This document shows, in pieces, positions 1-12,280 of a DNA stretch of 64,000 nucleotides (position 1 is its first letter; every line of letters starts with the position of its first letter). Origin of the DNA: Acanthosoma haemorrhoidale. Lineage: Eukaryota; Arthropoda; Insecta; Hemiptera; Acanthosomatidae. The position numbers and the translations under genes were made by a program. Location of the stretch: the NCBI GenBank assembly GCA_930367205.1, contig OV884013.1:121497827-121561826 (forward strand). Direction: 5' to 3'. The notes under the pieces were generated by a model. It was not told where the DNA came from. It was given only the letters and a program-made list of their open reading frames with translations, and did not search any database.

Positions 1-3000
1 ACTTAACTTCATAAAGCCTTTTTAACTAAACTTAAAACATACTTTCATGAAGCCCCTACTATGATATGATGTAGCCTACTAATTAAATATAGTGTACCAT
101 CTTACCCAGGGAACACCATGTAATTACCAAGTCCATTCTAGCCTAAATCTACCTACTGTATGTTCCGCTACAATAATCCGATCAATGAAGCGATAATTGT
201 TCCCTAAAACTTCAAACATGCACGGAACAGTTCTTTCGCATAGCAAAAAAATACGAACTGCGTAAAAAATATCAACATATTTTAAAATAATTAAATTTAG
301 TTATGAATTGAAGCGCTAAAAAACAATTACTAAACATTTGACTCCTGCGTCAACTATTTCCTTAGTTACTATTGCTTTAATTTTCAAGGAGAGGTTATTG
401 CTACTATCAAAATGGGGCTTAGCTTAGCGCAATATGCGCGTGTCGTTTTTGTAGCTTAGTAGTGGTACTTTATCAAAGCCCATCTATCATCCAGCCTCTG
501 TCATCAAAGATCATACAATGGCTTTATTGTTTAATCTTAATGCCTCTGCTGCCTCTCTCTGCTAAATTGTATTTTCCATTAATGATGAGCTCATCAAATG
601 ATGCTTCTTTATAAAAGACTCTGCGACTCCGTTCAATTAATGAAATAAATATTACTAATTTTAGTTTAAATTTGAGGGAAATTCTACTGAATAGCTTATC
701 TATATTATGACAGTTTTAATGGATTTTTGTAACAACATTCCATTAATACTGTAAAAATATCTTCTATTCAGAATGATAGACAAATAATTATTTTTGAATT
801 ACGAAGTAAAAGTAAATAATATTTATTAAATATTACTTGACCTTTTATTTTTATCTCGTTATTGTTATTTTTTCCATTTGCTTTTCATTATTTTTTAGTA
901 TCGTCGATTCGCCCAAATGGAACCATAAACGTTAGTACAGACTGAAACACCGGTTAAAGCGTATGAGTTTCTAGTTTTGAAAAAAAAACAACACAAAAAC
1001 TTAAAAACAGTGAAGCTCAGTGAAGCTTTGTATCGTCTAGTTTTATATAAATAACTGATAGACCAGTGGAATAAATAAAAATGTCAATGTACAAAACGAG
1101 AACAACTTCATTAAAATTAAATAAAAATGTATTTTTAAAAATTAAAAATTTATCAAATACATAAATTCATAATAGATATATTAAAATGGTTGTCATGATT
1201 GAGAACAGTCGCAACATAATTACAATATAGCATCCACTCTATAATTACAATATACAACATGTAATGTGTAAATAATGTACACGTATCCGATTTCTTCTCC
1301 TGGGGGATCTTAATACAAATAAATAAAAACCAATTAGATACAAAATATTTTCTCTATAGGCCCTATGTAAAAAATGATTTAAATAACATACTTATAAATA
1401 ATCCCTTATAATCATTTTTGAGTCATAATGGGCCAGATTTGATTAATAGCATTGGAAATTGTCCTTTGAGATAAGTTAACTAAAACGAAAAAAAATGATC
1501 CATTTTATATTTATTTAGATCAGTGACTTTAATTATTATTTGTCTTGTGCAATCCTAAAGGTGTATTTTTTTTATAATTATTAGTTAAGGTAAAATGAGA
1601 CAATGATTAAGGTGGGGTTTGAACACGGACTAACCTGACTACAGTTCTAACGCCCTGTTTAACGGATAGTTAATCTTTGATACATCGTAAGTGCACTCCC
1701 CATTCTTTACCTAGCCCCTTTTACAAACTATTATAAATACTGCAAGTTGTCATTGCAAAATAAACATATAACATAAAAAGAAAATAATTCTAGAATGTAG
1801 CTATGATATACTAATATAGCTTAGTCGCCATACAAATTTGTTTTTTTACGGCTTGAATACAATAACTCTTGCAGTTTTACAATAATTATCTTTAAATATT
1901 GGAAAGATAGAATTATCGACTGTTTGATAATTTGGAATTAGTTTCTTTGGGTTGAGTCCGTCAGTCAAGCTAAGTGGCGACCACCAAAGGTTTTTTCAAT
2001 GTCGTCTACCTCGACCATAAAAGAAAAAGGCTGCTTGTTTTCCTGACCCAATGACCAGCGAATTCGTTGTAAACCTGTTGTTGATGGTGTCCGTTTTCTA
2101 AGAAACAATGCAAAAAGAATACAGGATTTACACCCAATCAGTATTGTTTTTGCTACGAACTATCAATGTCATATAAAGGTCTAAAAAAATGTTTGACTCC
2201 TTTTCGCCCCGCCTCATGTGACCTAATACATGACCTAAACTACCATTGGCAATTCCTCTACTATATACCCTAAAATCACAATTATATTCATTTTCTACCA
2301 TATCAGAGACATGGATGGCAGGGACATGGTGCATCTATTAGTAGTAAATTTGCATAAATATGCTTGCCAGTTTGTACATGATATAATTCTCTGTCTTCTG
2401 CATAATGTCGCATTTTGACGCATAGTCTGCATTATTGCAGACAGTATAAACGTTTCTGCATTGTATTATAGTTTCACTAACTGAATTATGACACATGAAT
2501 AATTCCAAGCAAATAAAATTGTTTCTTGCTTTAGAAGACACTTTGAAAAATTAGAAAGCCTGTTTGAATATGAAATATTAGCTAATAGTATTTTTATTTA
2601 TTAAAATAGTTGTTGAGTATATCTAGTAGGTCAATTACAAATGGTACTTACTCCTTATGTGTCCTTTTCCTCAAGTTTTCTTCCTTTCCAAGAACAGACA
2701 GGCTCCAGGCGGTTGTCGATGAATCGGACCGATGTTAATAGTTTATGTGTGCTTGCGACACATTAACGGCATGTGTTAATTAGGCATTACCAGTATAATT
2801 AGCAAGCTTTTGAGGAACCCGAAACTCTCTCAGTGTACTATAAAGAGATTTTCAGCTGTAATTAAATACAATCGTGCTTGTAACTTTTTCAATGTTGCAA
2901 CTTAACCCTTAATTAAAAAGGTTTATTACTTCACACCTTACCGACTCGTTTATCGTACGGTTTGTTTTCGGAAAAAAGAAACCGTTTACTCTTCAGCTCG

Positions 3001-3063
3001 GAAAATGAGGATAAAAATTATTAGCAGACTCATTGAATTAGTCCCGGTTTCTGTCTGCTGTAA
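1..3063. other. No recognisable gene or repeat
   Basis: AT-rich DNA with many stop codons in all frames. The only open frames are 60 to 70 codons long and resemble nothing I know. I see no terminal repeats, no tandem array and no splice-supported exon chain. Probably intergenic or intronic. Confidence 0.5.
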
Positions 3064-3908
3064 AGAGTGTCCCAGAATTAACGCAAGATTTGATTTAAAT
3101 AGAAAACACAGTTTTTAGTATTTTTGTTGTTATTTTTTTATTGAATTATAAAGTAAATAGGATAGGGTTATTTATGGAATAACACATCGGGCGGATGTCC
3201 TCCACGACTTTGATGGCACATATGCACTCTTTTGTCGAAATTTTCCATGACCATAATGTGGTTGAATTTCCTCTTTTAATGCACGGGTGGATGTGGACTT
3301 TTTGACATATACTTTTAACTTCAAATAACTCCATAAAAAGAAATCTAAAGGTGTTAAATCACACGATCTAGGGGGCCAATTGTGATCTCCGAAACGAGAG
3401 AGTAAACGACCTGGAAATGTCTCATGCAGTATTTGAATTGTTTCTTGGGATGTATGGCATGTGGCACCATCTTGTTCAAACCAACTATTGGCCACATCAA
3501 TATCATCCAATTTCGGCACAAAGAACTGTGTTATGGATTTTTAACAACACTCTCACGCACTGCTTCGATATTGACATTTGAGTGGCTTGTTTTTGGACGA
3601 CCAGTGCGTTTAGTGTCTCCAACTGATCAAGTCTCCCTAAATTTTTCAATTAATCTCTTCACAGTTGATGAAGTCAAAACACTATTCCGACCATATTTTG
3701 TATGAAATTTTCGAACTGCGGGTGCCAAACTTTGATTATTTTTGAGATAATGTTCAACAATAAAGGCACGTATTTCTATCGTGTAACGCTCCATTTTTAC
3801 TAACCCCTAACTGTCAGCTGTCAAATTGTTTTTTTTTTTAGGGTTGCCAGCACTTTACTGCACAAATAGCGGCAAATTCAAATCTTGCGTTAATTCTGGG
3901 AACCTCTT
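3064..3908 (-). mobile_element. dMar copy 1: internally deleted mariner element
   Basis: This is a near-complete copy, about 845 bp, of a non-autonomous mariner (Tc1/mariner superfamily). The left end reads GTGTCCCAGAATTAACGCAA and the right end is its inverse with small changes. On the minus strand the transposase start (MERYTI) lies near 3795, followed by the helix-turn-helix N-terminal part of the DUF4817 type, ending around NVNIEAVRESV near 3550. A deletion junction near 3532-3536 then joins it out of frame to the C-terminal part (PKLDDIDV ... EQDGATCHT ... CDLTPLDFFLW). The segment that normally carries the first catalytic Asp is gone, while the second (QDGATCHT) and third (CDLTPLD) are visible. 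A frameshift also scrambles the last 25 residues. It cannot encode a working transposase. Confidence 0.9.
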
Positions 3909-4053
3909 TATTATGTTTAAACAAATACGAGATATATGTGGCAGAAGAGAAACTTCCTCGAAGTGGAAATAAATAGGAGACGCAATGTGAGTGTCAACAG
4001 CGCCCCAGCTGGCTTGGGAAAGCAGTGAGACAATGGCGATAAAGTGCCATAAA

Positions 4054-4136
4054 GGCAGTACGCTGGCTAGTAACTCCTAGTGGAGGCATGCAAGGGGACA
4101 GCTTTAGTCCGCTCCTCTTTCCAATTTATATATATT
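4054..4136 (+). pseudogene. Reverse-transcriptase motif B relic
   Basis: Reading from about 4084, one frame gives GMQGDSFSPLLF. This is close to motif B of non-LTR reverse transcriptases (G-x-x-QG-D/S-x-x-SP-LLF) and is followed by a stop. The upstream codons in the same frame are open for only a short distance. No motif A or C could be found nearby, so this is at most a short decayed fragment. It does not belong to families J or K below, whose motif B reads differently. Confidence 0.35.
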
Positions 4137-4261
4137 AGCGTCAATGTCCCAGTCAGAAACACTAAGTCAACTGTAGACAAATCTATTAAGACAAATGCCT
4201 AAAAAACCGGAAAGTATAAAGATCATCAAGTATAAAAATCATGAACTTGTTGAAGTTGAAT

Positions 4262-4894
4262 CCTTAACATAAACAATATAAGTTATAAAGTAGCTATAGA
4301 ACATAGCTATAGTGACTATAATATTCTACTATATACGATACTAGCATACTATACTACTATATACAATACTGAATATACTGTACTACTACATACAATACTG
4401 AATATACTGTACTACTACTTACAATACTGAATTTACTGTACTACTGCATACAATACTAACATACTATACTACTATATACAATACTGTAATACTACATACA
4501 ATACTATACTACTACATACAATACTGAATATACTATACTACTATATAAATACTAACATACTATACTACTATATACAGTACTAACATAATATATTACTATA
4601 TACAATACTAACATAATATATTACTATATACAATACTGACTATACAATACTAACATACTATACTACTGTATACAATACTAACATACTGTACTATTATATG
4701 CAATACTAACATAATATGTTACTATATACAATACTGACTATACAATACTAACATACTATACTACTATATACAATACTAACATACTATACTATTATATGCA
4801 ATACTAACATAATATGTTACTATATACAATACTGACTATACAATACTAACATACTATACTACGATATACAATACTGACTATACTATACTACCCC
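4262..4894. repeat. AT-rich minisatellite with higher-order structure
   Basis: The array is built on a roughly 28-bp unit such as CAATACTAACATACTATACT plus eight more bases, with many variants. In its right half a composite unit recurs exactly every 98 bp: the string CTGACTATAC starts at about 4636, 4734 and 4832, and a shorter spacing follows at 4874. The left half is more degenerate. No coding potential. Confidence 0.9.
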
Positions 4895-5390
4895 CTTAAC
4901 AAATAATAAAACAACAGCCAAAAATAAACTTATTGTCAATTTCTACAAATTGAACAAAAATAATGACAAGAATGAAACATTATAAAATGTGACTAACAAA
5001 AATGTCCCGGATCCAATTATACACCTTAATTTCCAGAAAATTAAATATATACCATACCATTCAAACAGAATAACAAGAGGATTTAAAATGTATCGTGACA
5101 ATTTCAAAATTGTTTTATGGTTTCAATATTATTCAACTAATTACAATTATTGTTTATCACCATGTTCGACCATAGTATCTATATACACATAGCTAATGCA
5201 GTATCTGACATCAGGCATGTTCAATCCAATCCTTCTAATGTCCTGCCCACAATATTATTTGTCATTAAATTATTTTTTCCTTCGTTGGTTATTATGAGCT
5301 CTAATGTATGTTTCTTTTTTTCAGGTATGTTGGAACTTTTAAAGGATTGTCAATACGTAAGTCTTCCTAAAGATATTTCTCCATTTTTGT
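4895..5390. other. No recognisable feature
   Basis: AT-rich unique-looking DNA between the minisatellite and a retroelement 3' end. Short open frames here are not supported by any motif. Confidence 0.4.
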
Positions 5391-5645
5391 TTTCTTTCAT
5401 AGCCCCTTTAAATTTACAGATAATTATAGATCCTCAGGCGAATCTATTTATGAATTATTTTTGCATTTCCTGTAGCGTCGCTACATTATATACAGGTTTT
5501 GTTATTTTTTAAAAATTATATAATGGAATAAACAAGTATAATGACACACATTATACGTGACTGGACTGAACTGACTAATAAAGGCGATGGGCCTCACCTT
5601 TTTGATCACACTTAAAACTAACTTGCATACTAATTCTTAACCTAC
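5391..5645 (-). mobile_element. J3 non-LTR retroelement, 3' end
   Basis: This is the minus-strand 3' untranslated end of subfamily J3. It shares with copies at 15.3, 46.8, 54.8, 55.3 and 57.2 kb the blocks (as read on the plus strand here) CATAGCCCCTTTAAATTTAC, ATCCTCAGGCGAATCTATTT, CTGTAGCGTCGCTACATTAT and the GGGCTCACCTTT-like block near the end of the coding region. It is 5'-truncated before any recognisable coding sequence. Other J3 copies place this sequence just downstream of a jockey-like reverse transcriptase. Confidence 0.8.
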
Positions 5646-6185
5646 TATCTCTCCATAATAAACAATAAGTTAATTCAAATCTGCACCAGTATATATATCA
5701 AGTATATGATTTAAATTCTAATAAGAAACAATCACCTTTAGGTAGACCCCTTCTTTCAATATATTCAACTGGTATACTATTATGCAAGTGTTCTTTAATA
5801 AGGGTGTTCTTTAATAAGGGTGTTGACCTTTTAAAACCCGTTTCCCTATGAAAGTGTAAACTTTAGTGGATCAGACCGATGTGTGTAGTTAGGTGGTTTA
5901 TATCGGTTTTATCACATCTTCCGATCGTACCTCGTGTCCTTTAAAACCCTAACTAAAACCGCCGCCTGACATGGGACGTGGGTTTCTTAAGGGGCTTCTC
6001 TTCGCATCGTTGGACTGTCCAAATGAGTTTAAATATGAAAATAATACCGTTTGTTGACAGTCGGAATAAATCCTTAAAAACAAACGAACAAAGAACAACC
6101 CGTACAACGTAGAGCTATATTATTTTGCATGGAATCTACCCACTCTAAATACAACGAAACAATAACATAAAATAAAACCAATGGC
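5646..6185. other. No gene; one 17-bp tandem duplication
   Basis: The sequence GTTCTTTAATAAGGGTG is present twice in tandem at about 5790-5822. Nothing else is recognised. Confidence 0.4.
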
Positions 6186-6500
6186 CAACTTGGAACCCTC
6201 ATACAAGACTTAAGAAGCATGAATGACACTAGTAAACAAACTAACTACACAAACAGTTCCTGTAGCTAATTCCTATGTATGTAAAGAACAATGAGAGAGA
6301 AAGCCAAACCTTTGAATATCAAACGAATCCAAACATTCCGATCCAAAGTCCGCAGAGCTCCACATTGATATCCTTGTCCAGCTTATCCTTAAAATCCTCC
6401 TAGTTGTCTAAAACGGTGGTGACCTCGTGATAAATATACCATATTGCATTTTGGCTCTCATGGCCTGAGCGTCTGTGGCTCTCCTGCTACCACTGCCCTT
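6186..6500 (+). pseudogene. Old relic of family K retrotransposon
   Basis: Weak but multi-point similarity to the 3' part of family K ORF2. One frame near 6188 gives TWNPHTRLKKHE, matching TWNPHTRLKRQE of the copy at 9.8 kb. Further on, the region around 6310-6355 corresponds to NIKRIQSFQSKV, and the segment at 6460-6480 (TGAGCGTCTGTGGCTCTC) matches the K 3' UTR. Stops and frameshifts are frequent. It is older than the other K copies. Confidence 0.6.
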
Positions 6501-8334
6501 TCAATACTAAGGAATACCTTTACGAAAAAATCAGACGTTTTAGTGGGCTGTTCTCCTCCGACTAAGGTTTGTTTAAGAATTTAGCGACCCTTTGCTGTAG
6601 GGACGATTGGAGCCGAGCCTTCGGAGGTTTACTGCCCCAGGGACAGCTGCACGTAAATGTTTTATGTTGACTTCCTAAGGCTTTTAAAACCTACTTCCCT
6701 GTAAGCCCTTATCGGCCCCATAGACTCTCAGGGATTACAAATACAATAATATAGAGACAATTCCAAGGATAAAATTTATTGTAAACTCCAATTGTATCCA
6801 CCAGCGCTCTTTAGAATAAAAATATTTGAAGTATGATTAAATATTATATTATAATTTGTTTATTATTTATAGGTTTTCAATCTTTTCTAGTCTGGTGACA
6901 ATGGCAAGTGGAAATTCCTGTCGAAATAACCTTTACCTAAACTATCGAGTAAAAATTTAACTATTACCATTCTGATCTATGCATTTGCCACATCATAGTT
7001 ACAGCCAATTGTGTGAAATGACATAATGAATAGCATGTAATAATTGGCATTTAACCTGATAAATTTATTTATTATGGCATTTCTCCGCCCTTTGCAAGGC
7101 CCGTTTTCCTAAACGAGGTAGTTTCAATAAACGAAGATAAGAGAATTCCTGCCTGAGAATATCCTCCGTCGTTGGTGATGTTAAGTTCCTTTGCCTAGGA
7201 CTCTTAATATGCTTGACAGTGTCCATCTCTTCGTGTCTCACGCCTTCTTCAAGTTCTTATAGCGTGCTCCGGAATCCTTTAAGTCTTTATGGACCTGGGT
7301 ACTCCCCTTTCGCAGTATTTGCCCATCAACAATAGTCCAGTCAATGTTGGTCTTCTACGTTCAAACCTTCTGGCAACAAAAACAAATTTCGACCAACCCT
7401 GCTTGCTTTGAGCCAAACAAATTAATTTGAATAAGATAAAGTAAATATTATTCTTTACCTCCCAATACAATCGAATGAAACTTGCCGGCGAGGGATGATG
7501 AATTAATACAATGAAACAAAAATAGAATAATTACTCAGGATAAAATAAAAAATTTAAATCGAAATAATGTAAAAAAAAACTGCGAACTCCTTATTGTTAG
7601 ACTGAGAGGATACAGTATACGGGGAATTCGAATTTGAGCACTGGAGCTGTAGGAGATAGTTTGATTTATTTAGGATTTTTAGAATGTTTTTTGCACAAAC
7701 TAGGCATAAATTATCGAAGTTACGGTACTCTGGGATGTACACGTTTTGACTGTGGATTTGAATAGGATAAATTTGTATGATTAGGATTGCTTGTTGTGGA
7801 AATGGTGTTGAGGATTGCCCTGCGCGTATGGACACCTAACGCAGTTGTATTAATGATTGAAATGTTTTTTTTTCTAAACCATAAACGTTTTCATTCCTGG
7901 GTATACCGATTCTGATGATTATATTTACCTTGTTTGACCTGTTTGAGTCCACTCCACAGGTTTGTCTTCGTATAGAATCATTAAGATGGTGGTCTACAGG
8001 AAGCAGTTATAGTAAAATTTCATATTATTTCATATGGTAGCAAGAAAAATATCATCATTCCCTGTTTTTTGCATGCATAATTTTTTTTTGAATAGATTTT
8101 TATTTGAGTAAATTTACAATCTGCCCTAGAAGAGTCCGATAAATAATTGGGATAAAATATCGCTTTCATACCTTGCACACTGTACGTTCATAGGAGGTAA
8201 AACTGACCAGTGCATTGAACTCCAAGTGACTACTAAATATTTACAAAAGATCACGGGGTCATTTCCGCTTCAATCTCCGAGGAAGGGTGATACTTTAACC
8301 TGATCTTGATCGAAGATTTGGATAGTCAAATAAT
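6501..8334. other. No recognisable gene
   Basis: AT-rich DNA. An open frame of 93 codons on the minus strand (7554-7835) has no motif I recognise and no conserved copy elsewhere in the window. It may be chance or an unrecognised extension of the retroelement relic to its right. Confidence 0.4.
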
Positions 8335-8765
8335 TATTGATAGAATTTTCCTTGGATAGTTGTAATTTTAAGGTCGTTATGGAGTGTTTTATTCACGGCA
8401 TAAATAGTTGCATTAACTGATGCTCTTAGGACTTTAGATTGCAAGGATTGGCTGCGCTTGATGTTTGAGGGCTTTGCTAATCACCATAGTTCAAGTCCGT
8501 AAGTCAAGACTGGTTTTAGTATAACTTTTTGTATGTGTAGTTTGTTTTCTATAGCAAGGTAGGGTTTCTTGTTTGGCAGTCTACAAGTATACGGTTGTCC
8601 GAACCATCTGTTGACTTCCTGTCGTTAAGTCTCGTATGAGGGTTCCATGTTAATTTGTTTCTCAAGGTTGAGATCAAGGTATTTGCTCTGTTCCTAAAAT
8701 GGGAAGAAGATTATCTAGGGTGGGTAAATGAAATGTGGGTTCATTTTCCTTCGTTGAATGCTCAA
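8335..8765 (-). pseudogene. Decayed jockey-like ORF2 C-terminus (family K relative)
   Basis: Translating the minus strand from about 8765 with frame changes gives a string typical of the region after the reverse-transcriptase fingers in jockey-like elements: IENKLHIQKVILKPVLTYG, then NIKRSQSLQSKVLRASVNA, then NKTLHNDL. These match family K at 9.9-10.1 kb (ENKLLTYKVILKP; IKRIQSFQSKV; NKTLHNDL). Stops and at least one frameshift interrupt it. The catalytic motifs and the 3' UTR are missing, so only a middle fragment survives. Confidence 0.65.
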
Positions 8766-9367
8766 TTTGTAGGTTATGAAATGATCTCTCGGGGTCTTGA
8801 TGATGGGATAATGCTTTAAAAGCAGGATAGTTCCGATTGGTCTAACTATACATTTCACAAATAATAATACTATAATAAAAAAAAATTAAATTCACATGGA
8901 CAAGATAAGGTGGTCCCAGACGGGGCCGAACTGGTAGAGTGGGTTGGCGCTGGCAGTTACCTCTCAAACTTTGTTTTCTAAACCGGATTTTGTATGAGGC
9001 TTCGTCAACAAGAAAATCCTTTTTATCTTTCTTTTTTGTTTTTAGTAGTCAGGCATGCTAACCAAATATTAGTTGACGTGTTTTTTTAAAAAGGGCATAT
9101 GTCATTAATTAATTTAAAGCACTGCTTCTGTGATATTGCGAAACCCGTTTATTGAGTAAAAAATCATATTTTACTTTTTTTTAATTTGTGCCAAAGGAAC
9201 GAAAGGCAACATATTTTCTTGTATCGCGTTGTTCATCCAAAGTTCTCTCATGTAATCCTGTGACACAATTGTACACAGGCTTCATTCATTCTTCTTTATG
9301 ATAGTTAGATAAGTATTTTTTATAATATTTTTTGTCGTTAGACTTTTTTTTTATTTAATTAAAATGT
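8766..9367. other. No recognisable feature
   Basis: AT-rich DNA between two family K relics that lie in opposite orientation. Nothing supported. Confidence 0.4.
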
Positions 9368-10572
9368 ATTGGCACGAAGGTTTGCCTTACAAGCTCAGAG
9401 GATATTTACCGCAGACCCTATTCCTAATCCTACAGTCCTGCCTTTCAAACGGCTTCTTCCAGGCCCGCGTGGTTTAGAATATTCTAACTAATATCCCATA
9501 AAAGCAGGAGTTCCACAGGGCAGAGTCGTGGGTCCCATCCTCTATAATCTATACACCGCTGATGCCCCCTCTACCACCAATACCTTCTTGGCAACATTTG
9601 CAGATGACACTGCAGTCCTGTAAACCCATTCAGACCCTGATATAGCATCCCAAAACCTTCAAAATCACGTTGATGAGATCGAGTATTGGTGCAACCAATG
9701 GCAAATCAAAGTCAATGAAGCAAAATGTTCCCACATAACCTTTTCCCTATGCCGCAAGTCCTGTCCACAAGTTTTTTTTAATTCGATTCCTCTCCCTGTG
9801 TCTGAGACAGTAGGGTATCTAGGCTTCGATCTCGAGAAAAGACTGACATGGAACCCACATACGAGACTAAAAAGACAAGAACTAAACAGACGCTTTTGAC
9901 TACTGTACAGACTACTTCGAAGGGCATCCCATCTCTCAATAGAAAATAAATTACTAACCTACAAAGTTATACTTAAGCCAATCTGGACATAAGGAATAGA
10001 GCTATGGGGACAGCAAAAAAGTCGAACATCAAGCGTATCCAATCCTTTCAATCAAAAGTCCCGAGAACACTAGTTAAAGCCCCTTATTACGCCAGCAACA
10101 AAACCCTTCATAACGATCTTAATATAGCCTACATTCTTGAACTCATCCCTTCCAAGTTCATGAAATTCTATAGTAGCCTATTCAACCACCCTAATTCCCT
10201 AGCACAGTGATTGCACTCATCCCTATAATCCTCCTCGGAGATTAAAATGGCAGTGTCCTCGTGACCTGCTATAAATACGTGACGGTGGGAGTCCTGGCGA
10301 TGGCCAGTTTCGTCAATCATGTCCTGAGCGTCTGTGGCTCTCTTATTCAGTGACGTGGCTGACGAAGAAGCGTGGGGGACTTCACAAGACTCCGTTTCCT
10401 CTTTTGCACGTGAGGGAGGTGACAACCATGTGGACTTGGGGGGCCTCTGGGCTGTTTGTATATATAGTATGAATGAGCGAGTGAATGAAAATTGTAAATT
10501 GGTATTAATGAGATTATTTATCACAACTACTTATAGCGCAATCAGGCAGATTGTAATTTTATCATAATAAAC
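9368..10572 (+). mobile_element. Family K jockey-like retrotransposon, longest copy
   Basis: A 5'-truncated non-LTR retrotransposon of the jockey/BS type. Reading starts inside reverse-transcriptase motif A (WHEGLPYKLRGYLP at about 9368). Motif B follows (AGVPQGRVVGPILYNLY, about 9505-9560) and then motif C (FADDTAVL, near 9600). Downstream is the thumb/connection region (VGYLGFDLEKRLTW; ENKLLTYKVILKP) and, after a frameshift near 10003, IKRIQSFQSKVPRTLVKAPY. ORF2 in related copies ends RQWPRDLL at about 10270. The 3' UTR ends near 10572 with CATAATAAA. In-frame stops after VL, after RRF and after IWT, plus the frameshift, show it is dead. It is the only K copy here that keeps motif C. Confidence 0.85.
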
Positions 10573-12280
10573 TTTTTGTTTTTTAGTGGAATTAAAATGT
10601 ATAAGTACTTCAATGAAGACTTTATTCATCATTAGGAGCAATTATGTTAGTCTTTTGTTGTTAGACTGGATGCAATGCATATTAGCATAAAATTATTTTT
10701 TTTATTATGTAAATATTGTAAATACATTTGGAGATTTGCAAGAATTGTATTTCCGTCACGCATGCCTTCACGGTGTTATTTACGAAAGCCATCTACGGGC
10801 GTCTAATGCAAAATTCAGCCCGCTGGTGGCCTATTAGCTGTTAGCTTTTAGCCGAGCCAGCTGCCCTGTATTCATAATTCATGGGGAGGGGGTGATGTAC
10901 CACAGCCAAACACGAGGCCGGGGGATAATCTCCTGTGTCGACCGTATTTCCGAAAAGCATCGCCTATGAAAGACCCCCCCCCCCCAGGGCTAGGAGTCTT
11001 AGAGAAAAAGATACAAACTGGGAAGGAGTGAGGATGACGACGAAGACATAACTGAGACAGTGCACCCTTAAAGGGAGCAGACGTCAAATATTCTTTTCAA
11101 ATGTTCAGTTTTTTTTCATTATTCCAGCTTTAGATACTTGTGTATTTTTTACTTTAATTAAGTTTTACTGTCAAATTGGTGCGTGTTGTCGATTGATAAT
11201 ATTTGAATAATAAATTATTCCCTACCTCCACAATATTTTGAAAAACATCTATGATCTATCATCTTTAGATACAAAAAAAAAGTCTGTGATAAATACATTG
11301 AGCGTAGATTTTTTTTTTTTTTATTAACTTAGATGACATTCTAATTAAACAACTTTCTAGCAAGTAAATAATCTATAATAAATAAATATATTTTTTGTGT
11401 GAAATTATATATCGTATAAGTCGGACTGACTAGAACAGACTCATGAGTGAAAATGTAATATCTACTGGTTTTAAATAAAACCTCCCTAAAGCAAAGATTC
11501 GCCCTTATCAAGTAATGAAGCATCCACTATGAATTTCAAAGCACTAGTCTGTACAAATAGTCAAACAATGATAATGATTGGTTTTTTATAAAATTCTTTT
11601 TGGTAGAAATCTGTCCTTATTACTGTAGTCGGCCAACAAGGATGAAAGGAAGCGATTCCAGACTATTTGAACTTGCCAGCAAACGAGGGAAATATTTAGA
11701 ACCGGTGGTAACAAGGCTCGGATCAAACATCATTATATTTCTCCTTCGTCGGATCTGAGTCAATTCACTTTATTTCTTCTGTAGCTCATTGATGCGGTAT
11801 TGACGCATGTGTCCTAAATCACAATAAAAGTCACTAGCAACTAAGTATAGTAAAACCTTGATATGTTTAATGTGCTGTGTATTTTATAGGTAGTGCAACA
11901 TGTCTAGTCACAGTTACTTCTTGAAAGCGTTCCAAAAAATATAACTACATATTATACTTATATTATACTCGGCGGTAACTAACATTTTTTTTTATATTAA
12001 TAGTCTATGTTTTTTTTATAGTGAGCATCATTGGTTTACATCAGTTATAAACAAATTTTATTTTAGCAAGTATAAATTAAAATAAATTGTGGACGTGGCG
12101 AAGGAACGTCAAGATTTGTAGCTGGGGTCACCGCAAGGGTTTCTTGAAAATGTGTTAGTTAAAACACTTAATAGCTAACTAAACTAAAACCGGCCTAAAG
12201 TCATTGTTGGGTCGTCACGAGTGGGTGCCTAGTTACCCTAGCCCTAGTGACGAAGTGAGGGTTGATTAGGCTATGACCTG
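10573..12280. other. No recognisable gene
   Basis: Mixed composition, GC-richer at 10740-11080 and including a run of twelve C at 10974-10985. No repeat shared with the rest of the window was noticed and no open frame looks coding. Confidence 0.4.

Noticed and set aside
1600..1690. B-box-like sequence (minus strand, GTGTTCAAACCCC) suggesting a tRNA or SINE
   Set aside because: No A box and no foldable acceptor or anticodon stem could be drawn around it.
5150..5512. 120-codon open frame
   Set aside because: Its second half runs antisense through the J3 3' UTR, so it is a chance frame.
10168..10524. Open frame antisense to family K, also seen at 26701-27021, 44016-44285 and 24227-24472
   Set aside because: It recurs only because K itself is repeated. 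It lies opposite the ORF2 end and 3' UTR, its length varies, and the sense-strand frame has clear jockey-like motifs.
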